The notes: a model not told the origin generated them from the letters alone. A DNA stretch of 64,000 nt from an uncultured Bacillaceae bacterium (GCA_937934645.1 CALGYZ010000106.1:1-64000), one strand, 5' to 3'. Numbered from the stretch's first letter, positions 10,043 through 19,819 are shown. A program made the numbers and translations.

Positions 10043-10160
10043 TATTTACGGATATTTTCTCATATCAATCGATCATCGTCAATATAATTCTGAAAATTCC
10101 CGTCCTTTCTTTCCTTTGGAGAAATTGCTCCGCACTAAACGTATATTGCCCCTGAAAAGG

Positions 10161-10195
10161 AAAAACGGAGGAAACAACATGTTCCTCCGTTTTTC
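10161..10195. terminator. Bidirectional-looking terminator
   Basis: AAAAACGGAGGAA pairs perfectly with TTCCTCCGTTTTT (10161-10173 with 10182-10194). It lies just after the stop of the small membrane protein gene on the minus strand. Confidence 0.85.
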
Positions 10196-10204
10196 TCTCC
10201 GGTT

Positions 10205-10489
10205 TTATCCTTCAATCCAGCCTTTATTAACGAGCGCATGACGGCTCTTTTCATCGGCAGGCTGGTAACCTTCCTTTAACAGATCTTTTATGTAAATCCC
10301 GTTATAAATAAAAGCAAATATAATAGATGATGCTCCATATGTAATCATTCCGAGAACAAGAATGATCAGTCCCCATTTCCAATCACCGCGAAAAAAGGCG
10401 GGAAGACAGCCGAAAAATAAAGTTGTCCAACTGAATCCCATTTTACAATCCTTTATCATTCTTGACGGATGTTTTAAACGTATCACCAC
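10205..10489 (-). CDS. Small membrane protein of unknown function
   Basis: The 94-residue protein has two hydrophobic segments around a short loop (TTLFFGCLPAFFRGDWKWG, then a second helix) and ends in a polar tail. The pattern FSWTTLFFG...FRGDWKW...YIKDLLKEGY recalls small Firmicutes membrane proteins of the DUF2628-like kind, but I cannot assign a function. I chose the GTG at 10489 because AAGGAAGGAG lies 8 bases upstream. A longer version from 10534 would start with GTG without a ribosome-binding site. It is monocistronic. Confidence 0.6.
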   Translation of the reverse strand: MVIRLKHPSRMIKDCKMGFSWTTLFFGCLPAFFRGDWKWGLIILVLGMITYGASSIIFAFIYNGIYIKDLLKEGYQPADEKSRHALVNKGWIEG

Positions 10490-10644
10490 TCCAAACTCTC
10501 CTTCCTTAAAAACATTTTCCTGATCGATGATCACAGAAGATCATATCTGTTAAAAAAGTATTAGTTCTAAAAATCTATTAATAGCTAGATATTATCATAT
10601 TTTCAGTAAAATAGTAACGATTTACAAAAAATATCTTAAACCCA

Positions 10645-10685
10645 AAATAAAAAACACCCCGAAAAGCATGTATAGCTTTTCGGGG
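10645..10685 (-). terminator. Terminator of the MMPL transporter gene
   Basis: CCCCGAAAAGC and GCTTTTCGGGG (10657-10667 with 10675-10685) form a hairpin followed on the minus strand by GTGTTTTTTATTTT. Confidence 0.85.
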
Positions 10686-10712
10686 GGAATAGTCAAACCG
10701 CCATATTTCCTG

Positions 10713-13700
10713 TTATACCGGTTCTTCCTCACTGTTTTTTTCATTGCCGATAAACGGCCACCAGTTTGCTTTGCCAAGCATTTTTACAACCACCGGAATA
10801 AATAACGGCAACATGACAAGCGAATACATGAGAAGCCCGAAGATCACGACCGTTGCGATTTGCAGAATGGATAAAACTCCGCTTGGCAGCATGGCCGCAA
10901 ACGTACCGCCTAAGATAATAACTGCTGAAATAATGACGCTTCCCATGGAACCCATGGCAAGAATCATCGCTTTATCCACCGGCTCGCCGCGGTATTCATT
11001 GAACCGGCCCATCAAGAAAATACTGTAGTCCACACCGAGGGCCATTAAAATAACAAAGGAGAAAAACGGTACGGCCCATGTTAAACCGTCATAACCAAGC
11101 AAGTTGACAAAAATGGCTTCGGTGATTCCCATTGTCGTGAAATAGGTGATAAATAACGATAAAACGATATAAACCGGCATCACCAATGAACGGAACAAAA
11201 TAACGAGCACGATGAAAATACCGATGAGCATAAGAACCGCCGTCCGGGAAAAGTCCTTGTCGGACATGGTACCTAAATCATTATACGTACTTGTAACACC
11301 GCCGGCTGCAACATCTGCATTTTCCAATTTCGTGTCTTTCACTGCCCGTTCAACGGCTTCTTCAATCTCACCGATTCGGCTTAGAGATTCGGCCGCATAC
11401 GGATTTTCATCAAGAATCACATCAATTGTTGTAATTTTTTTGTCCGGTGATAAGTACGTATCCAGCACTTGCTTGAATTCTTCCGTCACCAATGCTTCCC
11501 GAGGGATAAAGAATCCCGTATTTTCACCGCTTTTCGCCAATTCATCCAAATATCCTTCTGCCTCTTTGAAACCGTCATGGACCTTACTTAATCCATCAAC
11601 CGTTTCGCTGAGACCGTCCGTTAACTGACCGAATTGGTCATCAAGTTCAATAAATCCGTCCAACAATTGTTGTTGTCCGGAATTCACCTCACTGAACCCG
11701 GATGAAACGGAAGGCAGCCGGCCGATGACTGTATCTTGTCCGTCAGCGGCTGCGGCCAAACCGGATTCCAGCTCGCCAAGCCCGTTGATTAACTGGCCGA
11801 GCCCCTTTGTTAATTGATCCCTTCCGCTGTTAATTTTACTGAAGTTTTCATTTGCCGTTTGTAAACCGGATGTTACAGCACCGAGTCCCTTATTCAGCTC
11901 TGCAAGTCCCCCGGCCAGTTCTGGTAAGTTTTCTTCCAGCGTATCATAATATTGTTTAATTCCCAGGAAACTTTGTAGGGCCACCTGTTGTTCCGGGCTT
12001 GGCGCCTGGCTGTTTAAATAACCGTCAAGGACGGTGAAAGCTTGTTGTAATTCACCAAGCGGACCGTGAAGCTGATTAAGGCCGGACTCAATATTTTTAT
12101 AGTTTTCCAGAATAGTATTTAAGTTTTTTCCAACGTCCCCGTACCCTTTCGCCAATTCATCATAGCCGTCTGCCAGCTGTTCGGCATTTTTCTTAATTTC
12201 TTCCAGTCCTTTTCTCGCTTCACCGGCACCGATGGAACCATCGCGAATTCCGTCACCGATTTGTTGCAACCCTGTCTGCAAATCCATCATTCCGCTCTGC
12301 AATGCTTCCGTACCGGAAATTAATTCTTCAATGCCGTCTTTTGCCTCGCTGATTTTCGGCTTTGAACCGACCAGTTCCGTGTTGGCTTCATCCAGTCCGT
12401 CGCGGATTTGTTTAATTCCGTCATTTCCTTCATTGATTCCGTCCTTCAGCGTTTCTGCCTGTTTGGCAACGAGAAAATCCCTCAACTTTTCACCCGCCGG
12501 CCGGGTCAGGGAACGGACCTCGGCCACACCGTCAACTTTTTCCAGTTCAGCGCTGATGTTTTCCATCAGGCCCATATATTCGGTTGTATTCATTTTTTCA
12601 TCATTTTTCAGGACTACGGTAACCGGCATGGCTTCACCCGGTCCGAAACTATCTTCAATAATCTCAAAACCCTTGACAGACTTGTAATCATCCCCGATTT
12701 CTTCCAGCGAGTTATATGACAGCCCGCCGTCATAGGTAATAATGAACGGAACAGTAACCGCCGCAACAATGATTAATGATAGCAAGGGCCTTGCAAAAGA
12801 CATGCGGCCGGCAAAAGTCCAAAGCCGGCTCGGTCTGTGCTCCAAAGATTTTTTTGCAGGCCAAAAGATGTTTTTTCCGAGTACCGCCATAAAGAACGGG
12901 ACAATTGTAAATAATGCAGCAAGCAAAACAACGATCCCTACGGCGACCGCGGCAGCCGATTGATATAAATTGAATTCGGATAAGCCGATGACGGAAAAGC
13001 CGATCAAAACGGCTATGCCGCTGTATAGCACCGTCTTTCCGGCATGCCGGTACGTTTCCGTAATCGCATCCGGCACATTTTCCCGGATGGACAGTTCTTC
13101 CTTAAACCGGCTGAACAAGAGAATCATATAGTCCGTACCAATCCCGAAGAGCACAGCAACGAGGAAAATTTGCGTAAAGTTCGATAACGGAAAGTTAACG
13201 TATTCAACTAAAAATGCCACGATTGATTGGGAAACGATATAGCTGATTCCTACGGTCACAAGCGGAATCACCGGTGCAACAACGGATCGGAAAACAGCGA
13301 TTAATACAATCAAAATAAAGGCAACGGTGATCAATTCCGTACGTTTCAGTCCTTCTTCCGACGTACGTATGACATCTTCGTCAATCAATTCTTGCCCGGT
13401 ATAGTAATGTTCCAGGTTGGTATCTGAAACCGCACCATATAAGTCTTCGCTTAATTTTTCTGCACTGCGGTCCATCCGGTCGACGACCAGTGATACTAGA
13501 ATAGTCTTGCCGTCTTCAGAGATCAGTTCATTCTCCAATTCTTCATGTTCAAAAGGGGAAAGCATTTCTTTAATGCCGAGTTGTTCTTTTTCTTTCTCCA
13601 GCTTATTAATGGCCCGTTCAGCCTCTTTCATATCCCGGTCCGTCAAACCGTCCGGATTGTGAAATACTAATGCAATGTCCGTTGTATCTCCAAACCCTTT

Positions 13701-13880
13701 TTGTTCATTCATCTGATCCAACAGCTTGCCGGCCCGGACTGAAGTATAGTCGTCCGGCACACTGGGCTGTCCTTTTTCACGCAAAAGGCCGGCCATATCC
13801 GGAGACGAAAAAAACAATAAAACTGCGGCTAAAATCCAGGCGATGACGATTAGCCATTTTCCCTTTAATATAACTCTCAT
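10713..13880 (-). CDS. MMPL/RND-family membrane exporter (YdgH-like)
   Basis: This 1055-residue protein has the two-repeat RND layout: one N-terminal helix, a periplasm-side-type domain, then a bundle containing GIGTDYMILLFSRFKEE. The second half carries ALGVDYSIFLMGRFNEYRG. Between the bundles lies a long extracellular region, about residues 460-830. It is rich in repeated short segments such as LTKGLGQLINGLGELESGL and predicts as coiled coil, as in the YhgE/Pip-like family. B. subtilis YdgH is about 885 residues, so the ectodomain is enlarged here. Such proteins export lipids or drugs; the substrate is unknown. The MarR gene directly upstream, in the same orientation, parallels the ydgG-ydgH pair. 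Confidence 0.85.
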   Translation of the reverse strand: MRVILKGKWLIVIAWILAAVLLFFSSPDMAGLLREKGQPSVPDDYTSVRAGKLLDQMNEQKGFGDTTDIALVFHNPDGLTDRDMKEAERAINKLEKEKEQLGIKEMLSPFEHEELENELISEDGKTILVSLVVDRMDRSAEKLSEDLYGAVSDTNLEHYYTGQELIDEDVIRTSEEGLKRTELITVAFILIVLIAVFRSVVAPVIPLVTVGISYIVSQSIVAFLVEYVNFPLSNFTQIFLVAVLFGIGTDYMILLFSRFKEELSIRENVPDAITETYRHAGKTVLYSGIAVLIGFSVIGLSEFNLYQSAAAVAVGIVVLLAALFTIVPFFMAVLGKNIFWPAKKSLEHRPSRLWTFAGRMSFARPLLSLIIVAAVTVPFIITYDGGLSYNSLEEIGDDYKSVKGFEIIEDSFGPGEAMPVTVVLKNDEKMNTTEYMGLMENISAELEKVDGVAEVRSLTRPAGEKLRDFLVAKQAETLKDGINEGNDGIKQIRDGLDEANTELVGSKPKISEAKDGIEELISGTEALQSGMMDLQTGLQQIGDGIRDGSIGAGEARKGLEEIKKNAEQLADGYDELAKGYGDVGKNLNTILENYKNIESGLNQLHGPLGELQQAFTVLDGYLNSQAPSPEQQVALQSFLGIKQYYDTLEENLPELAGGLAELNKGLGAVTSGLQTANENFSKINSGRDQLTKGLGQLINGLGELESGLAAAADGQDTVIGRLPSVSSGFSEVNSGQQQLLDGFIELDDQFGQLTDGLSETVDGLSKVHDGFKEAEGYLDELAKSGENTGFFIPREALVTEEFKQVLDTYLSPDKKITTIDVILDENPYAAESLSRIGEIEEAVERAVKDTKLENADVAAGGVTSTYNDLGTMSDKDFSRTAVLMLIGIFIVLVILFRSLVMPVYIVLSLFITYFTTMGITEAIFVNLLGYDGLTWAVPFFSFVILMALGVDYSIFLMGRFNEYRGEPVDKAMILAMGSMGSVIISAVIILGGTFAAMLPSGVLSILQIATVVIFGLLMYSLVMLPLFIPVVVKMLGKANWWPFIGNEKNSEEEPV

Positions 13881-13968
13881 ACCGATCCCCCAATTTAATC
13901 ATTTCGTTTATTTATTAAATCAGCGGAAATGATGAAAATCAGTTTATGTCTCTGCCGACTTTCGTATG

Positions 13969-14409
13969 CTACATTTCTTTTAAAATTTTTGCAAGCTTTT
14001 CAAACGTGTTCATAAATTGCTCGATTTCCTGACGGTCAAATCTTGTGAGGATGGATTCAACCAGTTGATATATATTTGCTTCCGCTTTGTTAAATAATAC
14101 TTTTCCTTCATCTGTCAATGTCAAATAAATGACCCGGCGGTCTTTTTCCCCCCGGATGCGTTCAAGCAGGTTTTTTTCCACCAGACGGTTAACAATAGCC
14201 GTAATAGCGCTCTTTTGTACCGCAAATGCATGGGCCAGTTCTGTCGTTGTACACTTTCCACGTCTATGTATGTAGCGCATTAAATAGTGCTGGTCGTTTG
14301 TAATTTGCTCGTCGAGTTCTCTCCGGATCAATATCTCTCCCCGCTTCCATACTTCATGGGTCAGACGGAGATAACTTTCGATAAGCTTTTGAATTTCCTT
14401 TTCTGTCAT
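13969..14409 (-). CDS. MarR-family transcriptional regulator
   Basis: The 146-residue winged-helix protein has the MarR core: TTTELAHAFAVQKSAITA (recognition helix) then IRGEKDRRVIYLTLT (the wing with the DxRR motif). ATG at 14409 is favoured because AAGGA lies 9 bases upstream; an ATG at 14418 directly abuts that site. It ends about 90 bp before the MMPL gene. Together they look like a self-regulated efflux operon comparable to ydgG-ydgH. The ligand is unknown. Confidence 0.9.
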   Translation of the reverse strand: MTEKEIQKLIESYLRLTHEVWKRGEILIRRELDEQITNDQHYLMRYIHRRGKCTTTELAHAFAVQKSAITAIVNRLVEKNLLERIRGEKDRRVIYLTLTDEGKVLFNKAEANIYQLVESILTRFDRQEIEQFMNTFEKLAKILKEM

Positions 14410-14464
14410 GTAATCCATTCCTTATTTACATAGTAAAAATTGGTTTTGGAACTGTACGAAAAAC

Positions 14465-14506
14465 ATTTTATCACTCAAAAAAGTATTGTTCAATAGTTAA
14501 ACTATT
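14465..14506 (-). promoter_or_regulatory. marR-MMPL promoter with overlapping palindromic operator
   Basis: On the minus strand TTGAAC (14493-14488) and TAAAAT (14470-14465) are 17 bp apart. The 15-bp palindrome AATAGTT-A-AACTATT (14492-14506) overlaps the -35 box, a good place for autorepression by the MarR protein. The palindrome is seen; the binding partner is inferred. Confidence 0.7.
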
Positions 14507-14543
14507 TTTTCCTTTATCCAGTGTATTCTCCATACACTTATGT

Positions 14544-14592
14544 AAATAAAAAAGAGTATCCTGAATGCAATCAAGTTTTCAGGACACTCTTT
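14544..14592 (-). terminator. copA terminator
   Basis: AAAGAGTATCCTGAA pairs with TTCAGGACACTCTTT with one mismatch (14551-14565 with 14578-14592), followed on the minus strand by TTTTTTATTTA. Confidence 0.85.
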
Positions 14593-14598
14593 ATTTCA

Positions 14599-17025
14599 TT
14601 ACAATTGGATCCGTTGCAGTCGGAGGGCGTTCAGTACGACAGATACGGAACTGAATGCCATGGCCGCACCGGCAAGCCAGGGAGCGAGAAAACCTGCAGC
14701 CGCAACAGGTATACCGACCGTATTGTATGCAAACGCCCAGAACAAGTTTTGCTTTATATTTGTCATCGTCCGTTTACTCATTAACACAGCATCGGCAATG
14801 CTTCTTAAATCCCCCCGGATGAGCGTGATATCCGCTGCTTCCATTGCAATATCCGTACCCGTACCAATCGCCATGCCGATGTCCGCCACAGCGAGCGCCG
14901 GCGCATCATTAATTCCGTCACCGACCATAGCAACAATTTTTCCTTGTTTCTGTAGTTTTTTCACTTCATCCGCTTTTCCGTCCGGAAGCACTTCGGCAAT
15001 GATCCGGTCAATACCGACTTCCTTGCCGATTGCTTTTGCTGTCCGTTCATTATCCCCGGTCATCATAATCACTTCAATGCCCATCGATTTAAGCCGGTCA
15101 ATAGCCGCTTTCGATGTATCTTTTATCGTATCCGCCACGGCAATAACACCGGCAAGCGAACGGTCAATGGCGACAAGCATGGCCGTTTTTCCGTTTTTCT
15201 CCAATGTCTCCATTACGGACAGGACACCGGAAAATTCAACACCGTGTTTTTCCATCAATTTCCTGGTACCGATCAGCACTTCCTTCCCGTTTACCGTTGA
15301 TTTCACACCGTAGCCGGGAAGAGCTTCAAAATGATCCGGGTCCGCCAGCGGAATTCCCTGGTTGCGGATTCCTCCAACAATCGCTTCGGCAAGAGGATGT
15401 TCCGAATTTTTCTCAGCAGAACCGACATATTGCAAAAATTCTTTTTCATCCTTACCGTTTTCCGTAATCACATCGGTCAATACAGGAGTTCCGTTGGTCA
15501 CGGTTCCCGTTTTATCCACAACAACTGTTGTCACATGATGGGTCCGCTCCAAATGTTCCCCGCCTTTAAATAAAATACCGTACTCCGCGGCCCTGCCTGA
15601 TCCGGCCATAACGGATACCGGTGTCGCCAGCCCAAGGGCACACGGACAAGCGATAACTAGAACGGAGATCATATTTTCAAGAGCGGTGGCAAAATCACCA
15701 GGCGCAATGATAAAGTACCATACCAAAAAAGTGAACACCGCAAGCCCGACAACTACAGGTACAAAAATTCCCGAAATTTTATCCGCAAGCCGCTGGATCG
15801 GCGCTTTCGACCCTTGCGCCTGTTCTACAACTTGAATGATGCGGGCAAGGGCAGTATCTTTTCCTACTTTTTTCGCTTCTATCCGGAGTGTCCCGTTCCG
15901 GTTAATCGTCGAACCGATTACAGAATCTCCCGGCTTTTTGTCGACGGGGACACTTTCACCGGTCAGCATCGATTCGTCAACAGCCGACTCACCGCTGATA
16001 ATGATTCCGTCAACGGGAATTTTTTCTCCCGGTTTTACCTGAATCAAATCCCCGACAACCACTTCTTCCAACGGAACGGTCACTTCAGCGCCGTTCCGGA
16101 ACACAGTCGCCGTTTCCGCCCGGAGACCCATCAATTTTTTTATTGCCGCAGATGAACGGCCCTTTGCTTTCGCTTCAAAATATTTACCGAGAATGATCAA
16201 AGTAATCAGAACCGCACTTGTTTCAAAGTACAACCCTTCGTAAGGAATTCCCGTCATCCGTTCCTTTATAATCAAATACAAACTGTAGAAGTACGCTGCC
16301 GATGTACCCATGGCAACGAGCACATCCATATTGGCACTCTTGTTCCGCAACGCTTTATATGCACCCGTATAAAATTGTTTGCCGATAATAAATTGAACCG
16401 GTGTCGTCAATAACAGCTGGAACCACGGATTCAAAAACAATTCCGGCACAAACATCCACGATGTAAAGGAAAAATGGGAAAACATCGTCCACAATAAAGG
16501 AAAGGATAATACGGCCGAAAGGATAAACTTCCGTTTTTGCCGCTGGATCGCCTGCTCGCGGTAATCCGTTTCTTCTTTCTTATCCTGTCTTTCTGCGGCA
16601 CCATAACCGAGCTTTTCCACTCTGTTGATAATATCCTCCGGTGACACAGCGGAAGGATGATATTCTACAACGGCGGTTTCTGTTGCCAGATTAACAACCG
16701 CATTCGTGACGCCTTCCATTTTATTCAGCCCTTTTTCAACCCGGTTGGCACACGCCGCACAAGTCATGCCGGTAATCATAAATTCAGCTTTCTCATGAAC
16801 GACATCATAGCCGAGATCTTTAATTTTTTGTTCAACAGCTTGAAGATTTGTTTTTTCCGGATCAAATGTAATATTGGCCCTCTCCAGGGCAAGATTTACA
16901 TTTGCCGTTTCAATCCCGTCGATTTTATTTAACACTTTTTCAATCCGATTGGCACAAGCTGCACAGGTCATACCGGCAATTTGTATATCTGTTTCTTTCG
17001 GTTGTGCCTTACTTTCAGTACCCAA
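14599..17025 (-). CDS. copA: Copper-exporting P1B-type ATPase
   Basis: CopA pumps Cu(I) out of the cell. The 808-residue protein has two N-terminal heavy-metal domains, each with [10 protein letters not shown]. It also has the transmembrane CPC motif ([13 protein letters not shown]), the phosphorylation loop DKTGTVTNG, the P1B-specific SEHPLAEAI and the hinge [11 protein letters not shown] prefer TTG at 17025, which lies 8 bases from AGGAGG. A GTG at 17034 would touch that site. It is the last gene of a csoR-copZ-copA module. A CsoR-like dyad sits directly upstream, so copper-responsive control is likely. Confidence 0.96.
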   Translation of the reverse strand: MGTESKAQPKETDIQIAGMTCAACANRIEKVLNKIDGIETANVNLALERANITFDPEKTNLQAVEQKIKDLGYDVVHEKAEFMITGMTCAACANRVEKGLNKMEGVTNAVVNLATETAVVEYHPSAVSPEDIINRVEKLGYGAAERQDKKEETDYREQAIQRQKRKFILSAVLSFPLLWTMFSHFSFTSWMFVPELFLNPWFQLLLTTPVQFIIGKQFYTGAYKALRNKSANMDVLVAMGTSAAYFYSLYLIIKERMTGIPYEGLYFETSAVLITLIILGKYFEAKAKGRSSAAIKKLMGLRAETATVFRNGAEVTVPLEEVVVGDLIQVKPGEKIPVDGIIISGESAVDESMLTGESVPVDKKPGDSVIGSTINRNGTLRIEAKKVGKDTALARIIQVVEQAQGSKAPIQRLADKISGIFVPVVVGLAVFTFLVWYFIIAPGDFATALENMISVLVIACPCALGLATPVSVMAGSGRAAEYGILFKGGEHLERTHHVTTVVVDKTGTVTNGTPVLTDVITENGKDEKEFLQYVGSAEKNSEHPLAEAIVGGIRNQGIPLADPDHFEALPGYGVKSTVNGKEVLIGTRKLMEKHGVEFSGVLSVMETLEKNGKTAMLVAIDRSLAGVIAVADTIKDTSKAAIDRLKSMGIEVIMMTGDNERTAKAIGKEVGIDRIIAEVLPDGKADEVKKLQKQGKIVAMVGDGINDAPALAVADIGMAIGTGTDIAMEAADITLIRGDLRSIADAVLMSKRTMTNIKQNLFWAFAYNTVGIPVAAAGFLAPWLAGAAMAFSSVSVVLNALRLQRIQL

Positions 17026-17042
17026 TGGAGGCACCTCCTGTC

Positions 17043-17061
17043 TATACCTGTATGGGGTATA
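17043..17061 (-). promoter_or_regulatory. CsoR-like operator upstream of copA
   Basis: TATACC-N6-GGGTATA is an inverted repeat of the kind bound by copper-sensing CsoR. It lies 18-36 bp before the preferred copA start. A hairpin between copZ and this site (ACGTGCC with GGCACGC, about 17072-17108) followed by TTCATTTTTTT may end part of the copZ transcript. Confidence 0.5.
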
Positions 17062-17112
17062 AAATAGTAAAAAAATGAAGGAGGGCGTGCCCGTTAACAG
17101 GCACGTCTCCCG

Positions 17113-17319
17113 TTATTCGACATCATATCCTTGGTCATCAATCGTTTCTTTAATTTTTTCAATAGTTACGATATCCGGATTATATTCCACATCAACTTTT
17201 CCGTCTTCCAAATTTACTTTAACCCGCTCAACGCCTTCCAGTGCGCCGACACTTCCTTCAACCGCGTTTACACAATGGGAGCACGACATGCCCCGGACGT
17301 TTAATGTCACTTGTACCAT
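17113..17319 (-). CDS. copZ: Copper chaperone CopZ
   Basis: This 68-residue Atx1-like protein is a single heavy-metal-associated domain with the Cu(I)-binding GMSCSHC at residues 10-16. CopZ carries Cu(I) in the cytoplasm and hands it to the CopA N-terminal domains. AAGGAG precedes the ATG. It sits between csoR and copA in the order found in B. subtilis and relatives. Confidence 0.95.
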   Translation of the reverse strand: MVQVTLNVRGMSCSHCVNAVEGSVGALEGVERVKVNLEDGKVDVEYNPDIVTIEKIKETIDDQGYDVE

Positions 17320-17390
17320 TATACAAACAACTCCTTCACATGTTTTTGTATATATGATTTTAAAATGAAGGAATAAAAATCACAAACAAA

Positions 17391-17723
17391 CTACTTTTTC
17401 ATCACCCGCTGGATGGTTGTTAAAAACTCATCAATGACATCCATATCTCCTTCTTGAATCCGCTCAACTACACAGCTCCGCAAATGACCTTCAAGAAGGA
17501 TTTTCGTTACCCCGTTTAACGCGGATTGGACTGCTACGATCTGGGTCAGGATATCATCACAATATGTATCCTTTTCAATCATTCCCTTCACGCCTCGAAT
17601 CTGGCCTTCAATCCGGTTCAGGCGGGTAATCAGGTTTTTCTTTGTCGCGTTCGGACGGTGGCTTTTTCTCTCCCTGACATCTGCACAGCACTGTTGTTCT
17701 TCAAAATGATCTGCACTGTTCAC
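17391..17723 (-). CDS. csoR: Copper-sensing repressor CsoR
   Basis: The 110-residue DUF156 repressor has the Cu(I) ligand set Cys55, His80 and Cys84 (TYCDD and GHLRSC). The helix RLNRIEGQIRGVKGMI is the DNA-facing part of the family. It begins with GTG behind GGAGG. Upstream on the minus strand is AATAGGGGGGTATGGTATAAT, in which a G-rich CsoR-like half-site overlaps the -10 (17755-17750), suggesting autoregulation. The N-terminal extension with CC at 12-13 is not part of the sensor core. Confidence 0.93.
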   Translation of the reverse strand: MNSADHFEEQQCCADVRERKSHRPNATKKNLITRLNRIEGQIRGVKGMIEKDTYCDDILTQIVAVQSALNGVTKILLEGHLRSCVVERIQEGDMDVIDEFLTTIQRVMKK

Positions 17724-17815
17724 CCGGCTCCCTCCTTCCCGTCGCCTTCATTATACCATACCCCCCTATTGTATAATAGTGTTTTTTCCGGATTCTTAAA
17801 ACCGTATTTGTGTAT

Positions 17816-17849
17816 GGTAAAACGGCGACAAGATGCCTGCCGTTTTACC
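17816..17849 (-). terminator. Hairpin downstream of the M3 peptidase gene
   Basis: GGTAAAACGGC pairs perfectly with GCCGTTTTACC (17816-17826 with 17839-17849). It lies between the peptidase stop and csoR. The T-run is short (TTTT within the stem), so it is a weak terminator. Confidence 0.6.
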
Positions 17850-17856
17850 GGAGTAT

Positions 17857-19662
17857 TTATTTTACCCTTTTTGCCAGCGCAATAAATTCTTCCACATCTT
17901 TTGCAGCCAGCCGGATGCCTGCTTCCCAAAAGTCCGGTTTCGTTAAATCGACATTAAGATGTTTCATGGCCAAATCTTCCACTTTCATCGAACCGGTATC
18001 CCTGAGGAGGGCAATGTACCGGTCTTCGAATCCGTCCGGATCCTTTAAATATTCGACATAAAGACCCAAGCTGAACAGATAACCGAAGGTGTACGGAAAA
18101 TTATAAAACGGGACATCATCGATGAAAAAGTGAAGCTTGCTGCACCAAAAATGTGGATGATATCCTGCAAGCCCGTCGCAAAAGGCTTTCTTTTGGGCTT
18201 CCGTCATTAACTCATTCAGCCGTTTTTCCGGCACAATTCCCTGCGTCCGTTCTTCATAAAAGGCCGTTTCAAAAAGAAACCGGGCATGGATATCCATGAA
18301 CATGGCGACGGAATTGCTGATTTTATCGTTTAGCAACGATAATTTTTCCGCTTCGCTCTTTGCCTTTGCCACCGTTGCATTTGCAATAATCGTTTCAGCA
18401 AAGGTGCTTGCCGTCTCAGCAACATTCATCGCATATTTTTGGTTCAAAGTCGGTAAATCACGCATGACCCAGCTGTGGAACGCATGGCCGAGCTCATGGG
18501 CAAGGGTGCTCGTATCATTGGCCGAGCCGGTAAAGGTCATGAAAATGCGGGACTCGCCGAATTCAGGCAAATCCGTGCAATATCCGCCGGGCCTTTTATT
18601 CGGCCGGTCTTCCGCTTCCACCCAACGGTTTTCCAGGGCTGTTTTGGCAAAATCCGCTAATTTCGGACCAAAAGTGGAAAACTGTGCAATAATAAAGTCA
18701 CAGGCCTCATCATACGTAAACCGCAACGGCTCATGACCGCCAGCGGCAACCGGTGCTTCAACATCCTGCCAGCCGGGCTTTTCCATTCCGAGCAATTCCG
18801 CTTTCGCTTTTAAGAAATCAACAAACGGCTGTTTATTGTTTTCCACCGCTTTCCACATCGCATCAAGTGTTTCCCGTGACATCCGGTTATATTCAAGCGG
18901 TTCTTCCAGATAGTCTTTCCGTTTGCGTAATTTTTGTAATGTAATCCGGTAACCGGCCAAATGGTTTAACGTATCGGCAAAAACCGGGGCCAGCTTCTTC
19001 CAGGCTTCTTCCCAACAGATAAAAAGCCGCTTCCTTACTTCTGGATCCGGGTCCCCGTACATCCGGTTCATCGCCTGGCCGACGGAAAGTTCCATTGTTT
19101 TTCCGTCTTTACCAGTAAACGGAATCGTCATAACGGATACAATCGTATCATACAGCCGGCTCCAGGCAGTCAGTCCGTCTTTGTTCAATTCCGTAATTAT
19201 TTTTTCTTCCGCTTCGGATAACAGCCGTTTTCCTTGATCACGGATCTCCTGCAAAGTAAAAGAAACTTGCTTAAGCACCGGATCTTCCAAGAGCTTTTCC
19301 CAATCGGCTGCCGGTATGGCCGTTATTTTTTTCCGGAACCTTGTATCGATCTTCTCCAACTTGCTTTCCAAATCGAGAACCTGTCCCATAGCGGCATCGG
19401 CGTATTCGTCATCCATATATGCGTCATGCCACATTTGAATAAAAGTTCCTGACTGCTCCAATCCCTTTTCGATTGTTTCATGTTTTTGTAAAATTGTTTT
19501 AAACACCTGTCCTGAACGGTCGCGGGAAAAATACCAGTCATTAACGAGTGTCTCCCACTCCTCTATTTGCCTGTCGATCGTTTTTAACTTTTCCTTCAGC
19601 TGCAGAGATTTCGTACCACCGGGAATAACGGTATTCAAATCCCAAGTATCGGCATATTTCAA
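17857..19662 (-). CDS. M3-family oligoendopeptidase (PepF/Bacillus type)
   Basis: This zinc metallopeptidase of family M3 cleaves short peptides in the cytoplasm. The 601-residue product has the catalytic HELGH at 389-393 and the downstream NVAETASTFAE that supplies the third zinc ligand. Full length is typical of the PepF/M3 clade. It starts at TTG 19662, 9 bases from AAGGAG; no in-frame ATG fits as well. It has its own terminator hairpin and no obvious operon partner. Confidence 0.92.
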   Translation of the reverse strand: MKYADTWDLNTVIPGGTKSLQLKEKLKTIDRQIEEWETLVNDWYFSRDRSGQVFKTILQKHETIEKGLEQSGTFIQMWHDAYMDDEYADAAMGQVLDLESKLEKIDTRFRKKITAIPAADWEKLLEDPVLKQVSFTLQEIRDQGKRLLSEAEEKIITELNKDGLTAWSRLYDTIVSVMTIPFTGKDGKTMELSVGQAMNRMYGDPDPEVRKRLFICWEEAWKKLAPVFADTLNHLAGYRITLQKLRKRKDYLEEPLEYNRMSRETLDAMWKAVENNKQPFVDFLKAKAELLGMEKPGWQDVEAPVAAGGHEPLRFTYDEACDFIIAQFSTFGPKLADFAKTALENRWVEAEDRPNKRPGGYCTDLPEFGESRIFMTFTGSANDTSTLAHELGHAFHSWVMRDLPTLNQKYAMNVAETASTFAETIIANATVAKAKSEAEKLSLLNDKISNSVAMFMDIHARFLFETAFYEERTQGIVPEKRLNELMTEAQKKAFCDGLAGYHPHFWCSKLHFFIDDVPFYNFPYTFGYLFSLGLYVEYLKDPDGFEDRYIALLRDTGSMKVEDLAMKHLNVDLTKPDFWEAGIRLAAKDVEEFIALAKRVK

Positions 19663-19782
19663 CTTCAGTCACTCCTTCTTTCATACCTATTTCCATTTTA
19701 AAGCATTTCAGCAACAAAAAATATCTTTTTCCTTTTATCTTTGCCGGACCAGGAGGAGATTTATTTTTTGTCCATTTTAAAA

Positions 19783-19812
19783 TTAAAAAAGGAGCCGCCT
19801 TTTGGCGGCTCC
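19783..19812 (-). terminator. Terminator of the 1409-residue dehydratase-activator gene
   Basis: GGAGCCGCC-TTTT-GGCGGCTCC (19791-19812) is followed on the minus strand by TTTTTTAATTTT. It is a strong, compact hairpin. Confidence 0.92.
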
Positions 19813-19819
19813 CGGTCCG

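Noticed and set aside
14521..14537. Small inverted repeat GTGTA...TACAC between marR promoter and copA terminator
   Set aside because: Too short, no T-run and no gene it would serve.
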